Origin: Dirofilaria immitis
Taxonomy: Eukaryota > Nematoda > Chromadorea > Rhabditida > Onchocercidae
NCBI GenBank assembly: GCA_024305405.1
Contig: JAKNDB010000098.1
Location: forward strand, 2,498,501 to 2,562,500
Length of the DNA stretch: 64,000 nt
Direction of reading: 5' to 3'
Under the pieces are notes generated by a model. It saw only the letters and a list, made by a program, of their open reading frames with translations. It had not been told where the DNA came from and did not search any database. The translations under genes were made by a program, and so were the position numbers. Below are positions 25,183 to 36,944 of this stretch, one piece after another. Each line of letters starts with the position of its first letter. Position 1 is the first letter of the stretch.

Positions 25183-26200
25183 TCGAATAAACCATAATCT
25201 TGAATAAATAAGTCAATGCTAATAATTAGTATTTGTAACATACGATGATAATATTTATGATAATGATTTATTTGTGCATAAAAATATTGTTTATTTTAAT
25301 CAAGATCATCTGAATCAATTATCGCACCTTTCCAAACAGGAAATGTATCAATAGCGCCTGTTTTTGGATCCATATATGAGTAAATTTTATGATATTTTAC
25401 CAATGCTGATAACGTTGCAAATGATGATGGCCTTGGATCACCATATAAAACTCTCCATGATTCTCTACCACTTCCTTCATCTATGGTACATGCTATTGGA
25501 AAATGATAAACCTAAAAATTTATAAATAAATTTAAAATGATATTAATAATTGATTACGATGATATTTTTATTATTATTTACAACCTTTTACTAATAAACA
25601 GTTTTGTTTTGCAAAAAAAAATTTTATATATTTGAAATAGAAATACGTATAATATTTATGGTTGTTTTTCGAATAATTTAATTAAAATTTTATAAGCGAA
25701 AAAATATAACTTTTAATTACTTTTCCGATCGCACTTCTATAAGCTAAACAAAGTGGTATACGAATTGGAACAATATTTTCGCCTGGTAATGGTACTTGAT
25801 AATAAAGTCGAAAATCATTTTTACGTAGCAATTTTGATACTGCACTTAGTGTTTGTGCACCTTAATTTAATAAATGTATTCAAAGTTTATTTTAATTTAA
25901 ATTTTATTTTTTCAATAATTCTAATAACAAAATTATGAGAAATGTAAAATAGTAAATTTTAATTGGATGATTATTTATTATAAAACTAATATAAGAATTA
26001 CTAGAAACTTCATTACCAAATATTTTTCCAATTTGCTAATTTATAAATCATTAATTGAATTTTCGGATTAATCATCAAAATAGCCAGGAATTAAAATTTT
26101 AATTTCACTATTTATAAACGTTCAATCTGAAATAAAATTAAAACTCTAATAATCGAAAAACATGCTTCATGCAAATAATATTTTACCTAATTATATGAAC
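25183..26200. repeat. segmental duplication copy 1 (pairs with 31,255-32,270)
   Basis: About 1,015 bp is nearly identical to 31,255-32,270 in the same orientation, and includes the two last exons of the SH2-like gene and their intron. Differences are mostly single substitutions and homopolymer lengths. Beyond 26,200 this copy diverges from copy 2. Confidence 0.9.
25296..25860 (-). CDS. C-terminal exons of SH2-like gene, intact copy 1
   Basis: Two minus-strand exons, 25860-25721 and 25511-25296, join in phase (140 and 216 bp). They encode about 118 residues starting AQTLSAVSKLLRKNDFRLYY, continuing through IPLCLAYRSAIGKVYHFPI and ending in FATLSALVKYHKIYSYMD and a stop at 25296-25298. The HFPI strand, the F-x-T-L-S-x-L-V-x-Y pattern and overall order resemble the second half of an SH2 domain, which would bind phosphotyrosine peptides; the family call is by pattern only. 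The first exon needs one base from an upstream exon. The nearest fitting exon is at 34,685-34,748, beyond copy 2. This copy may thus be an alternative distal 3' end or a duplicated orphan, but its reading frame is intact, unlike copy 2. Confidence 0.6.
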
Positions 26201-26204
26201 TTGA

Positions 26205-27000
26205 AGAGTTGAAATTTAACGATCAATAATATTTATGTTAGTATATGTGTCGAAAATTAAAATTTGGTAATATTAATAGTATCAAAATTGGAAAAGCATT
26301 ATCAAGATTGGAAATTTCGAAAATTAAAATTTGATAGTACTAATACTATTTAAATTGAAAGTGCAAAAAATCGATATTTGAGATCAGTAATATCAAAAGT
26401 TAAAAATATTAAAAAGTTGAAATTAGAATGACCAAACCAAAAGTTGACTTTTAAAACATGCTAAAATCCAACTTCTCTGTTCAAATGATCGCAAAATTAT
26501 TAAACATATTTTCAATCTAATCAAATTGCTTTTGCATAATCAAGCAAAATAAGATAGCATTAAATTGTAAATAAAAAAAAAATTGAAAGATGGAAAAAAT
26601 TTTTATTGTAAAAGAAATTTAGCAAAAATTTATGCTAAACATCTGCTAATTATATTCAAAATATTTGTCAATTTTTACTTCTTAAAATAAATCTCTAAAA
26701 ATTTGATTATGATCAGTTATGCTTGAGACTATAATCTTTATTCCATTCTTCGCTATGAGAATATAGTACAAATCATATAGAAATCATATCATTAGAGAAA
26801 AAATTTGTTTTACTTTTCTAATTCCATTACTGAATTTATTCATTTCATGTCAAAATAATAGCTACAATAAAAAAATTCTAATACTATAATTTTTCTTTAC
26901 ATATAGCAAATAATTCAAAGAATATTTTAATAATTAGAAAAATAAATGTAGCATTTATTGGGCATATGTTATTCGATCTTTTGTTCCTTCTTTTATTTCA
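26205..27000. repeat. diverged tract paralogous to 36,190-36,830 and 38,390-38,650
   Basis: From about 26,205 the sequence matches 36,190 onward (shared GAAGAGTTGAAATTTAAC, then AGAATGACCAAACCAAAAGT), and from about 26,700 it matches 38,390-38,650 (TATAATCTTTATT, then AAATAAATGTAGCATTTATT). Compared with this continuous tract, 36,830-38,390 looks like an insertion, or the tract here carries a deletion. Confidence 0.7.
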
Positions 27001-28500
27001 TTCCTTTAAAAAATTGTCAAAGAGAAATAGAAATATCGATTTATTCTATCAATGAACATTTACAATGATTACGATTTTTTTCGATTTTTGTAGGCAAAAA
27101 ATTTTTCCTTTGAATCAGTTTTGTTAAAAATTGTCGTAATTTAGCTGATCATCATATTTCTTCGCCATCTTTTTGTTGATATAGAATCCGAGCGGGCAAC
27201 TTAATTTCAATGATAATTTCAAAACTGGATTATTTGTTCTCGATTCATTTCCATCACTGATAAGTCCAACGGTTTTGTTTGTTCCTCATTCGCTTTCATT
27301 TGTAAAAGAAATTTGAAAAAAGAAAAAATAAACGAAATTACGTGCTACTGTGCAATTATGATAGTTCCAAAATACGAAATTTCAATGCATTCTTATCCAA
27401 ATGAATGACCAATGATAATTACAATGATAATTGATTAATGACCAATGATAATTACATGTGCAATATGCAGTTATAATTTCTATGTCATCAAAATTATGAG
27501 TCAACTGAAAAAAATTTTCAATTCGATTATATTTAATCATAGACTTAATGCATATGCATCAAATTTAAAAATAATTTCAAATTTAGTTAAGAATTTACAA
27601 ATCTGAGCAAAAACATTGATGAAACTATTTCGACATATATATAAATTGTATATATCTCGAATGCAAAATATTTATTAATATGATTTCCCGCTTTCTGCTA
27701 ATGCGGCCCTCATTTAGAATATATGAAAAAAATTGAAATAAAATGGGAATTATGGAAAAATTTTTTAACTGCTCTGTATAAATTATTTCAAATAATACAG
27801 CAACAGCAATTCAAATGAATTCATTTGGAATAATTGGATTAAACAGTGGCATCGCTAATCATTGAACCGAATAATCTCCCACTCTTCCACACCTTCCTTC
27901 TATATTAAACGTGGATTACTATTTTTATTATACGTAGATTGACACTCCTACCTGAACGACTATTTATATGTACAGTTAGTGATGATTCATATAATTGAGG
28001 CTGATAAAAATGATTTTATAACTTTCTTCCTACTACAATATTATTATTTTTTTAGTTATTAAGTTTTTTTTAGTTATTAAGTTTTTTAGTTATTAAGTTT
28101 TATATGTACAGCTGTATAATATCTGAAGGCGATATCGGGTAGGAAAAAAATAACTTGTTATGTTCATGATGTAAATGAGGAATGTTGTCAATATTAATTT
28201 CGTTTTTGATAGTTTTCAATACTATTTAGAAAAGCATTTGCTAGAAAAATTTCTTCTCAAAATCGAATCATTTATAGGACGTGCAATCAGATGATGCCAT
28301 TTCTTCAATGTAATTCTGTCCTATATTGTTAAATTTGAATATTTTTTTAGAAATTGCGATAATGTTTATCAACATGCATTTCACCTGTTCTTTCTTTTTG
28401 TCTTTCAATTATGCAACATTCAAACGGTAAGTTAATTAATATGAATAATATAACATTGTATTATTTTAGAGATTTTAAAATTTTAAGAGACTAATAGATG
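27001..28500. other. intergenic within the duplicated mosaic
   Basis: No exon is supported. Short stretches of higher GC at 27,180-27,310 and 27,850-27,960 are not interpretable by eye. TATAAATTATTTCAAATAA at 27,776 echoes 39,519, so the diverged paralogy may extend this far. Confidence 0.4.
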
Positions 28501-28527
28501 GGTAATATCATATAATTTAAGGAAGCA

Positions 28528-29121
28528 ATGCCACAAATAACAGAGCCGCTCGATTTATCAAAATGGAATAAGAAACAAGGAGAACAGTTATCAGTGATGG
28601 AAGTGGATGAAGAACAAACAGAAGTGTTAAATTTATCAATTCCAAAATTCAATATAAAGGAAGTAGCGGAACAATGTAACATATCAATTCAAAAATCAGA
28701 GTATCAGCCAACGAAACTAAATAAAGTAATGAATGATGAACAAAGAGAACCATCGAATTTACCGATTCAAGAAGCGGATGAGGAAGAAAAAAAGAAAACA
28801 AAAAGAGTTGAATTTCCTGTATGCACTTTGCAAGAGCATATGCGAACTCATAGCGGTATGAAACATTACAATTGTCCGAAATGTCAAAAAAATTTTACTC
28901 GCAAATGGAATTTCAAAAGGCATATACAATTTCATGACGGTGTGAAGCCCTACAATTGCCCACAATGTAAGAGAAATTTTGCCCTAAAATTTACTTTAAC
29001 AACGCATATACGAACTCATACCGGTGAGAAGCCCTACAATTGTTCGGAATGTAGGAAAAGTTTCTCGCAATCAACAAATTTGAAAACCCATATGAGAATT
29101 CATAACAGTGAGAAACCATAA
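28528..29121 (+). CDS. intronless C2H2 zinc-finger protein with PLDLS motif, 3' truncated
   Basis: A 197-codon uninterrupted ORF. The N-terminal half carries EPLDLSKW near residue 7 and NLSIP near residue 36; PxDLS is the known docking motif for the CtBP co-repressor. Three complete C2H2 fingers follow (YNCPKCQKNF...HIQFH, YNCPQCKRNF...HIRTH, YNCSECRKSF...HMRIH) with TGEKPY-type linkers. They are preceded by a finger remnant (TLQEHMRTH) missing its cysteine pair. After the TAA at 29,119 a decayed further finger is readable across frames (NCSE..., then LARHM, then EKP), so the ORF is shortened compared with its parent. Lack of introns in an intron-rich genome and decay at both ends suggest a retrocopy; expression is unknown. 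Transcriptional repression is inferred only from the motifs. Confidence 0.75.
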   Translation: MPQITEPLDLSKWNKKQGEQLSVMEVDEEQTEVLNLSIPKFNIKEVAEQCNISIQKSEYQPTKLNKVMNDEQREPSNLPIQEADEEEKKKTKRVEFPVCTLQEHMRTHSGMKHYNCPKCQKNFTRKWNFKRHIQFHDGVKPYNCPQCKRNFALKFTLTTHIRTHTGEKPYNCSECRKSFSQSTNLKTHMRIHNSEKP

Positions 29122-30120
29122 ATTGTTCGGAACGCGAGAGAAATTCCACTCGAAAACGATGTTAGCAAGGCACATGCTAATTCTTGACGTCGAGAAGCCG
29201 TTCGTATGAAACAATAATAGCATACTCTAATAGTTGAATATACTTTTTGCCTTTATTTACATATATTTCATTTGTATTACCATCTCATTTTTAATGCTTT
29301 TCTTAAAAATTTATTAATTAATACTAATAATTTTTCATTTGCTCAAAAATGTATTTTGATATTCGAAATGTCAAAAGTGATAAATATTATGATAACCATT
29401 GTAAGATAAAAAAGTGGTGTGGTACGTTATACAAATTAAATACCGTATCATAACAATAACACTTGTTACTAATTAAAAATTAATCTATAAGTATTTTGCA
29501 ATTAATTATTGAACCAAAGAAATAATTGTTAGCTAAAATATATAATTTTAGCTGGCAGCCGGATTGAGCAAACGCGATAAAATTGATTCCATTTCATTTT
29601 AATTCTAAACAATCATAGTTTCATCGAAAGAATTACATTTTAAATGGGACGTTGATGGATCACTTTTACAGCACTTCAAATTGAATTTACAATATTAATT
29701 GCACAAAATAAGGTAACTGTTGAAACACATCGAAATTAGTGCAAAGAATAATTCGCTTAATTCCTAATTAATTCCAATTGCATTAACTAGAAGATAATGA
29801 TTTCGAAAAGTATGCCTGAGCTGATCACTTGATCATGTTGATTATCCTTGAAATTTTCATATAATTTTTATCTTATCACATCGGCAGATATTCATTTCTT
29901 TTATAGCCTTTTTGGTCGATTGTAAGTAATTTTTAAGAAACGTAAACAAACACTATACCGAATGATTTTTTCAGACGAGCAATTCTGTAATACCTTTGGA
30001 AAAAAGATATTTAATTAGGTTAATGTATTATTTTGTAGATTACATACTATAATAGCAAATTAAATCAGACTACAGTTCATATGAAACCTTAAACAATTAT
30101 TGGAAAATAAATACCCCAGC
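29122..30120. other. region between zinc-finger ORF and ccmA insert
   Basis: It begins with about 90 bp of decayed zinc-finger sequence. Bases 29,300-29,370 (TTTATTAATTAATACTAATA..., TTTCATTTGCTCAAAAATG) match 32,482-32,560, the sequence following SH2 copy 2, showing another duplicated junction. The remainder to 30,120 has no recognised content; part of it could be Wolbachia intergenic sequence. Confidence 0.45.
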
Positions 30121-30125
30121 ATTAT

Positions 30126-30745
30126 ACTGTCGAATGTGAAGGTTTATCCTGCATCCGTAATAACAAAATATTGTTTAAAAATCTTACTTTTAAAACTGAG
30201 TCAAAATCGAGAATTTTATTTACTGGTCCAAATGGTAGTGGCAAAACCAGCTTAATTAGAAGCTTGACCAGGCTCTTACCACCAGTATCGGGAAGCATAA
30301 GATACTGTGGAAAAGATATATATAATGATCCACGACCTTATGTGTATCTTCTATGATCTACGTGGGTCATAAGAATGCCTGTAAGGATAACCTAACTGTT
30401 TGCTCAAAATATAGAATTCTGGACAGGAATACGGGATACTAGACAGTTAATCATGGCAGCTATTTGTTGTTTACAGTTGCGCCCTGTACTTAATATTAAA
30501 TATGGTGTAGTTTCTGCAGACTGGAAAAAGACAGTTGCTCGCCTTTTGATTTCTAACACAAATGTTTGGGCTAATAGATGAACCATTTTGTAATCTTGAT
30601 AGTATAGCGTATAAATTAATACTGAGTTTAATCTTAACACGTTCTGAACAAAATGATATAGTGGTTATTACGGGAAATAATTCCATGGAACAATTGTATG
30701 ATTTTATAACGATTGACATGTGTAATTTTATGACTGATAGTAATT
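30126..30745 (+). pseudogene. ccmA: Wolbachia-type ccmA (haem exporter ABC ATPase), nuclear insertion
   Basis: In bacteria CcmA is the ATPase of the CcmABC haem-export complex used in cytochrome c maturation. About 620 bp, close to a full-length ccmA, is readable in pieces. First comes ECEGLSCIRNNKILFKNL with Walker A GPNGSGKT at 30,225-30,248 and LLPPVSGSIRYCGKDIYND, ending in an in-frame TGA at about 30,354. In the next frame VGHKNACKDNLT follows, then in another AQNIEFWTGIRDTRQL with MAAICCLQLRPVLNIKYG, and then Walker B LIDEPFCNLDS at 30,571 onward and VVITGN. At least three frame breaks or stops are present and the signature segment is degenerate, so it is non-functional. The codons are intronless and bacterial in arrangement. 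The right end abuts a truncated SH2 exon. Bacterial origin is strong; Wolbachia as donor is inferred from the nematode context. Confidence 0.85.
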
Positions 30746-30747
30746 GA

Positions 30748-31240
30748 TAACAAAGTCGAAAATCACTTTTACGTAGCAATTGCGTTAGTGCACTTAATGA
30801 AAAAATTTAATTGGATGATCATTTATCATGAAATTAATACAAGAATTACTAAATGTCTTTTCCAGTTTCAGAATTTATAAAATCAATAATTGAATTTTTG
30901 GATTAATCATCCAGAAATTAAAATTTTAAATTTACTATTTACAAACTTTCAATTTGAAATAAAATTAAAACTCTAAAAATCGAAAAATATGTTTTATTAT
31001 AATAATATTTTGCCTAATTATATTAACATTTATTCAAAATGTTATAATTAATTGTGCAAAAATAAATTATGAATTTGATGACTAATATGAATGGCGAAAA
31101 AATAAATATTAAATTGTTAATTTATTTCATTTTCTTTTTTTTCTTTTTCATTATCAACAATTTCAGAAATTTAAAAATTATTTAATTAAGAGAATATTTT
31201 TTCGAAAGAAAAAAACGCATTCTCTACTATTTAATAAATG
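30748..31240 (-). pseudogene. truncated third copy of the SH2-like exon region
   Basis: Starting with AAAGTCGAAAATCACTTTTA at about 30,750, this tract matches 31,880-32,470 (copy 2 and its right flank) with more divergence than copies 1 and 2 show between themselves. Only the 5' part of the penultimate SH2 exon (minus strand) remains and it is damaged (a deletion around GCAATTGCGTTAGTGCAC). It begins exactly where ccmA-like sequence stops, then runs straight into copy 2. Confidence 0.75.
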
Positions 31241-31370
31241 AGAATAATAAAAACAGTTCGAATAAACAATAATCTTGAATAAATAAGCAAATGCTAATAA
31301 TTAGATTTGTAACATACGATGATAATATTTATGATAATGATTTATTTGTGCATAAAAAATATTGTTTATT

Positions 31371-34300
31371 TTAATCAACATCATCTGAATCAATTATCGC
31401 ACCTTTCCAAACAGGAAATGTATCAATAGCGCCTGTTTTGGATCCATATATGAGTAAATTTTATGATATTTTACCAATGCTGATAACGTTGCAAATGATG
31501 ATGGCCTTGGATCACCATATAAAACTCTCCATGATTCTCTACCACTTCCTTCATCTATGGTACATGCTATTGGAAAATGATAAACCTAAAAATTTATAAA
31601 TAAATTTAAAATGATATTAATAATTGATTACGATGATATTTTTATTATTATTTACAACCTTTTACTAATAAACAGTTTTGTTTTGCAAAAAAAAAATTTT
31701 ATATATTTGAAATAAAAATACGTATAATATTTATGCTTGTTTTTTCGAATAATTTAATTAAAATTTTATAAGCGAAAAAATATAACTTTTAATTACTTTT
31801 CCGATCGCACTTCTATAAGCTAAACAAAGTGGTATACGAATTGGAACAATATTTTCGCCTGGTAATGGTACTTGATAATAAAGTCGAAAATCATTTTTAC
31901 GTAGCAATTTTGATACTGCACTTAGTGTTTGTGCACCTTAATTTAATAAATGTATTCAAAGTTTATTTTAATTTAAATTTTATTTTTTCAATAATTCTAA
32001 TAACAAAATTATGAGAAATGTAAAATAGTAAATTTTAATTGGATGATTATTTATTATAAAACTAATATAAGAATTACTAGAAACTTCATTACCAAATATT
32101 TTTCCAATTTGCTAATTTATAAATCATTAATTGAATTTTCGGATTAATCATCAAAATAGCCAGGAATTAAAATTTTAATTTCACTATTTATAAGCTTTCA
32201 ATTTGAAATATAATTAAAACTCTAAAAATTGAAAAATATGCTTCATGCAAATAATATTTTACCTAATTATATTAACTTTTTTTTTCGAAATGTTATAATT
32301 AATTGTGCAAAATAAATTATGAATTTGATGACTAATACGAATGACGAAAAGTAAATATTAAATTGTTAATTTTTTTCATTTTTTTTTCTTCGTTTTTCAT
32401 TTTCAACAATTTCAAAAATTTTTAAATTAATTAATTGTTCTTTTTTCGAAAAAAAGAAACGCTTTCTATACTATTTAATAAATGAAAAATTTATTAATTA
32501 ATATTAATAATTTTTCATTTGCTCAAAATGTATTTTGATATTTGAAATATCAACAATGATTATATGAAATTTATTAGATAGTATTTAAACAATAAAAAAT
32601 TTGTAAATAACACAAAAATTAATGAATATAAATTTGCCATTTTATTATAATTAATTTCATTCAATTTTTCAATATTTTTTTATATTATATGTTCAATTAA
32701 ATTTTTGATAGTATGATATGAATAGATTTGATAATAGTTGTAATATTTTAAAAATGTTAAAAATCATATCATAAATTTTATCAATGCATTTGAAATATGT
32801 TAATAAGATATGTGATATATTTTATCAGTATCGAATGATGTTTTATTAAATATTAAATAAATTCTGGTGAAACGAAAAGTTAAAGTATTGATTGAAAAGG
32901 AAGATGTAAATAATAAGAGATGACAGAAATGGAATAATTTTCTAAAAATTCTCAAACTCATCGTTTTTTAAAACAATACAGTATTATTTGCATATGGCGT
33001 ATGATAAGATGATGCGATAATCAGTATCAATGATAAACCTTACGCATATCATTTTGATACATGATAAACCGATATAATAATTGTATAAATAAGCTTTAAC
33101 CTTTATAATATAAAATTTTTTATATTAAATAATTACAAGAATTATTTCTAAAAATAAAGAAATTTATCGTCTTTGAAATTTAAAAATTTTTTAAATTTAA
33201 AAATAAACTTATTTACCAACAAATAAATAATCATCGTTATCATTTTTTTTATTTCATCAATTTTCATCTAAAATACAATCAAATTCTTAAATCACTTCTT
33301 TTTCTTTTATATATATATTTTAATAAATAAACATTGATTATGGTTGTACATTAATTTCAGGTTAATCGAAAAACTTAATTACTTGAAGTTTACTTTAATG
33401 AAACCAACCATTAAATGAACTTTATTAATGAAATCGCAAAGTTTTTTTTTTAAAAACATTGTGCTCAAAAAATGTAAACATGATAATTAATAAAAAAATA
33501 TAATATATAAAATGATGAAAATGATAATGATAATATTCAAAAATAATTATATACTTAAAAATAGTTCGTCAATTTTTATTATTTAAAATTTTAATTGAAT
33601 AAAAATTAAATTTTATCTAACTTTTTCAATCGAATAATCACGATTAGCATTCGTTTTACAACCTTTAGTCTGTCGCTTATATTGATCTGCGGCGGAAGTT
33701 TTATCACTCAAACAAAATCAGCTTATTGCGAATGTTTCAATAATTGTAAATATAAAACAAAAAAAATTAAAATATTTCATATTATAAAAAAAATTGATTT
33801 TTAATGATTAATTATTCATATAAATATTTATTTTATTTTGTTGTTCTTTTTCTCTCCTCTTTTTCATTTTCTTTTTATTTTTCTTTTTCCTTTTTGTAAT
33901 TTCATTTAAATTTTATTATCGATTTCTAAATGTATAAAAAACAAAAAAAAAAATATTTGATAAGTTTTATTCATTATTAATAATAACTATTTTAATGATA
34001 AAATTTATCATTTTAGTGTTAATTATTTCTATGATAATATTTATCATTTCAGTGCTAATTATTTCTATGATAATATTTATCATTTCAGTGCTAATTATTT
34101 CTATGATAATATTTATCATTTCAGTGCTAATTATTTCTATGATAATATTTATCATTTCAGTGCTAATTATTTCTATGATAATATTTATCATTTCAGTGCT
34201 AATTATTTCTATGATAATATTTATCATTTCAGTGCTAATTATTTCTATGATAATATTTATCATTTTTTTTTTTCATTTAGTATTCCTAATTAATTAACAT

Positions 34301-35227
34301 ATATATACATGCAAAATGCTTCGTTTGATCGATTTTCTCTATGTTGATAATAATAGTCCTCATTTGAATGCTTAATATTCGATGATACAATTTTTTCCTA
34401 TAAAAATTTTTCAACCTTTCTCTTCTATAAACTTTTTTTGCATAATTCTAACTTTTTCATATGAAATTTTTTTTTTTTTACTTTCGACATATTTTTTACG
34501 AAACATTTTTAAAATGAACGAAATAATACTCAAAAAAAAAAAAAAGATGATTAAATGTTAAATTTTTAAAAAAAAAAAAAGAAAATAAGACATTTCCGAT
34601 TGCAGTAAAAGTTTATATTTGATAAACGATTTTTTCATTTTTTTTTCAAATGTATAATTTATTAATAAAATATAAATACATCACTTCGTTCCGCATATCG
34701 ACCGTATGGCGGACGTTTTGGCCATTCAACTTCACAATTATCACTTAACTATGAAAAGGAGAATTTTTTTTAATTTTTTAAATTAGTAAATGCTAAAAAT
34801 TAAAATTGATTGAAAATTAATATTGATTGAAGCATATTTACATCATCGAGCATTATTACATCATATTGAGCATATTACAACATATTTTTCCTATTCTTTT
34901 TCAATGCTATGCTATTTTCAGATTGCTATTAATTAAGCATAAATATTTAAATATTTTTGATAAGGAAAAATAAACAAAGTCAGAAAATTATTTGAAAAAA
35001 AAAAAAAAAAGAAAATAATTAATCTAAACGAAATCTTTTGAATGATTAAATTTACTGAAAAAAAAAAGGATTCATATAATTAAAATTTATACTTTATATT
35101 TTAAGAAATTTAAAAATTTATCAATAATTGAATAATTTATTATACCAATCGTCCATCAGCTGTTTCACGTACCAAATAATCAGGTGGTGTTCGTGAATTT
35201 TCAAATTGTGCTATTGGTTCATAACCG
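31371..35227 (-). CDS. SH2-like gene: upstream exons plus C-terminal copy 2 with frameshift
   Basis: Minus-strand exons: 35227-35146 (GYEPIAQFENSRTPPDYLV, then RETADGRL), 34748-34685 (SDNCEVEWPKRPPYGRYAER), 31936-31797 and 31585-31371. Phases join if the second exon ends at a GTGATG donor. Further 5' exons must lie above 35,227 and were not found. Products of the last two exons match the intact copy at 25,296-25,860, but the last exon is 215 instead of 216 bp: one T is missing in the run at about 31,435 (CCTGTTTTGG versus CCTGTTTTTGG). This shifts the frame after DPK and replaces the last ~20 residues. Either copy 2 is damaged or this is an assembly indel. The protein would be an SH2-domain adaptor-like protein restricted to nematodes as far as I can tell; that identity is tentative. 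Confidence 0.5.
32482..33600. other. intron-like AT-rich sequence
   Basis: Apart from the 32,482-32,560 match to 29,300-29,370, no structure or exon was recognised. Confidence 0.4.
33617..33718 (-). other. possible minus-strand coding fragment
   Basis: An open stretch of about 33 codons reads SDKTSAADQYKRQTKGCKTN and then ANRDYSIEKVR before a stop. Its base composition is clearly less AT-rich than its surroundings. It could be an alternative 3' exon of the SH2-like gene, but the acceptor (TTTGAG) is weak and the phase does not fit cleanly. Confidence 0.25.
33997..34268. repeat. 36 bp tandem repeat, open on both strands
   Basis: About seven near-identical 36 bp units, each containing the imperfect palindrome ATGATAATATTTATCATTT and GTGCTAATTATTTCT. 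The unit length is a multiple of three, so both strands stay open for about 100 codons with hydrophobic repetitive translations; these are not genes. It lies in an intron of the SH2-like gene. Confidence 0.95.
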
Positions 35228-36944
35228 CTTAAGAAAAAAAAAAAAAACGAATAATATACAAATTCAATCAATTAATCAATCAATCAATTAATAATGCTAA
35301 TAGTTGAAATTATTATCATAATTGATATATGATGCATGCGTTATCAAATTTTATTTAGTAACGATATCAATTAATAATATATATATATATATGTAATTGA
35401 TAAGCAAAAAATAATTTTGTATATTAATTGATAAATTCGTAATGACAAGGAAGATAAATGTAATTGTACTTTCGTCTTATAATATTTGATTCAAATCCTT
35501 TCCTTCCTTTCCTATACATCAATGAATTAATTAAAATTATGATAACTAAACAGTTAAACGCAACCGTTGCTTGATAAACAATATTTGTAAATATAATCAA
35601 ATAATAATAAATATTTTCCTTAAATAATCATAAAATTTAAAGTTGAAAATAAAATTTTACTCTGTCTTTTTTTTTTTTTTTTTTTTTTACGTCATAATTG
35701 ATACGTTTGCTATTGCGTTTAATAGAATTGAACGAAATTTTCTTTGCATATTATTATAATTTACGTATGTCTAAAATTTTTATTCTTATTTATAGTTTTA
35801 CTTAGCTGTAACTTTTTAATAATTCAAAAATAACGGCACTGAATCATTTTTACAAAAATCTGGCCAACCTGATAGGTTTGATTCTTGCAATATCAAACTC
35901 TCGTCAAGTTTATTAATGCGTAAATAAAAATATTTAAGCTAAGAGCTATTTTTAAATTCAATATTTCTATTCTATAATAGATTATCTTTTTGTTTTTTTT
36001 TTTTTTGTTTCATCTTTCAATAATTATATCAGATCTTAATTTTGCAACATTTTTCTTTTTTTCTAAGAAGAAATCATATTTGTTTAACTAAGCATGCAGA
36101 AAATGATCAATGAAAATTTTCCAATAAAATGATTAATTTCGTAATGAAAAATTTTCAACTAATATAATAAACAAGAAATTGAGAATATTGAAGAGTTGAA
36201 ATTTAACAATTAATAATATTTATGATAGTATCTATGTTGAAAAAATACTGAAAATTAAAATTTGATAGTACTAATACTATTTAAATTGAAAATGCAAAAA
36301 TCGATATTTCGGATTAATAATATCAAAGTTGAAAATATTAAAAAGCTGAAATTTATAATGTTACAAGTTGACAACTTGAAAATCCTAAAATTCACAACTG
36401 ATATTGAAATATACCAATCTGTCTGTTCAAATAAACTTAAATTTTTGAACTTATTTTTCAACCTATATCTAAGTTGAACATTTTTTGAAACTAGTAATGT
36501 CAAAGCTGGAAATATTAAAAAGTTGAAATTAGAATGACCAAACCAAAAGTTGACTTTTAAAACATGCTAAAATCCAATCTCTCTGTTCAAATGAACTCAA
36601 AATTATTAAACATATTTTCAATCTAATCAAATTGCTTTTGCATAATCAAGCAAAATAAGATAGCATTAAATTGTAAATAAAAAAAAAAAATTGAAAGATG
36701 GAAAAAATTTTTATTGCAAAGAAATTTAGCAAAAATTGATGGCTAAATATATGCTAATTATATTCAAAATATTTGTCAATTTTTACTTCTTAAAATAAAT
36801 CTCTAAAAAAAAAAAAAATTATAAATTGTTTAAAACATGCAAAATAATTTTTTTTAAAAAAATATATGTATAGCATATTACTGAACAATATGAAAAATAA
36901 TTTTTTTTTTTTAGAATAAAATGAAAAAATATTAATTTTTACAG

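Noticed and set aside
25753..25938. Plus-strand 61-codon ORF, also at 31,829
   Set aside because: It is the antisense of the SH2-like exon; its duplication reflects the segmental copy, not selection.
30126..30745. Functional nuclear ABC transporter
   Set aside because: Internal stop, several frame changes and a degenerate signature region rule out an intact ATPase.
25183..32270. CRISPR-like or phage-related repeat organisation
   Set aside because: Repeats are long segmental copies or simple satellites with eukaryotic exon structure; no spacers of regular length and no cas-like genes.
33967..34297. About 100-codon ORFs on both strands
   Set aside because: Both are created by the 36 bp repeat, whose length is a multiple of three; no splice sites or start context.
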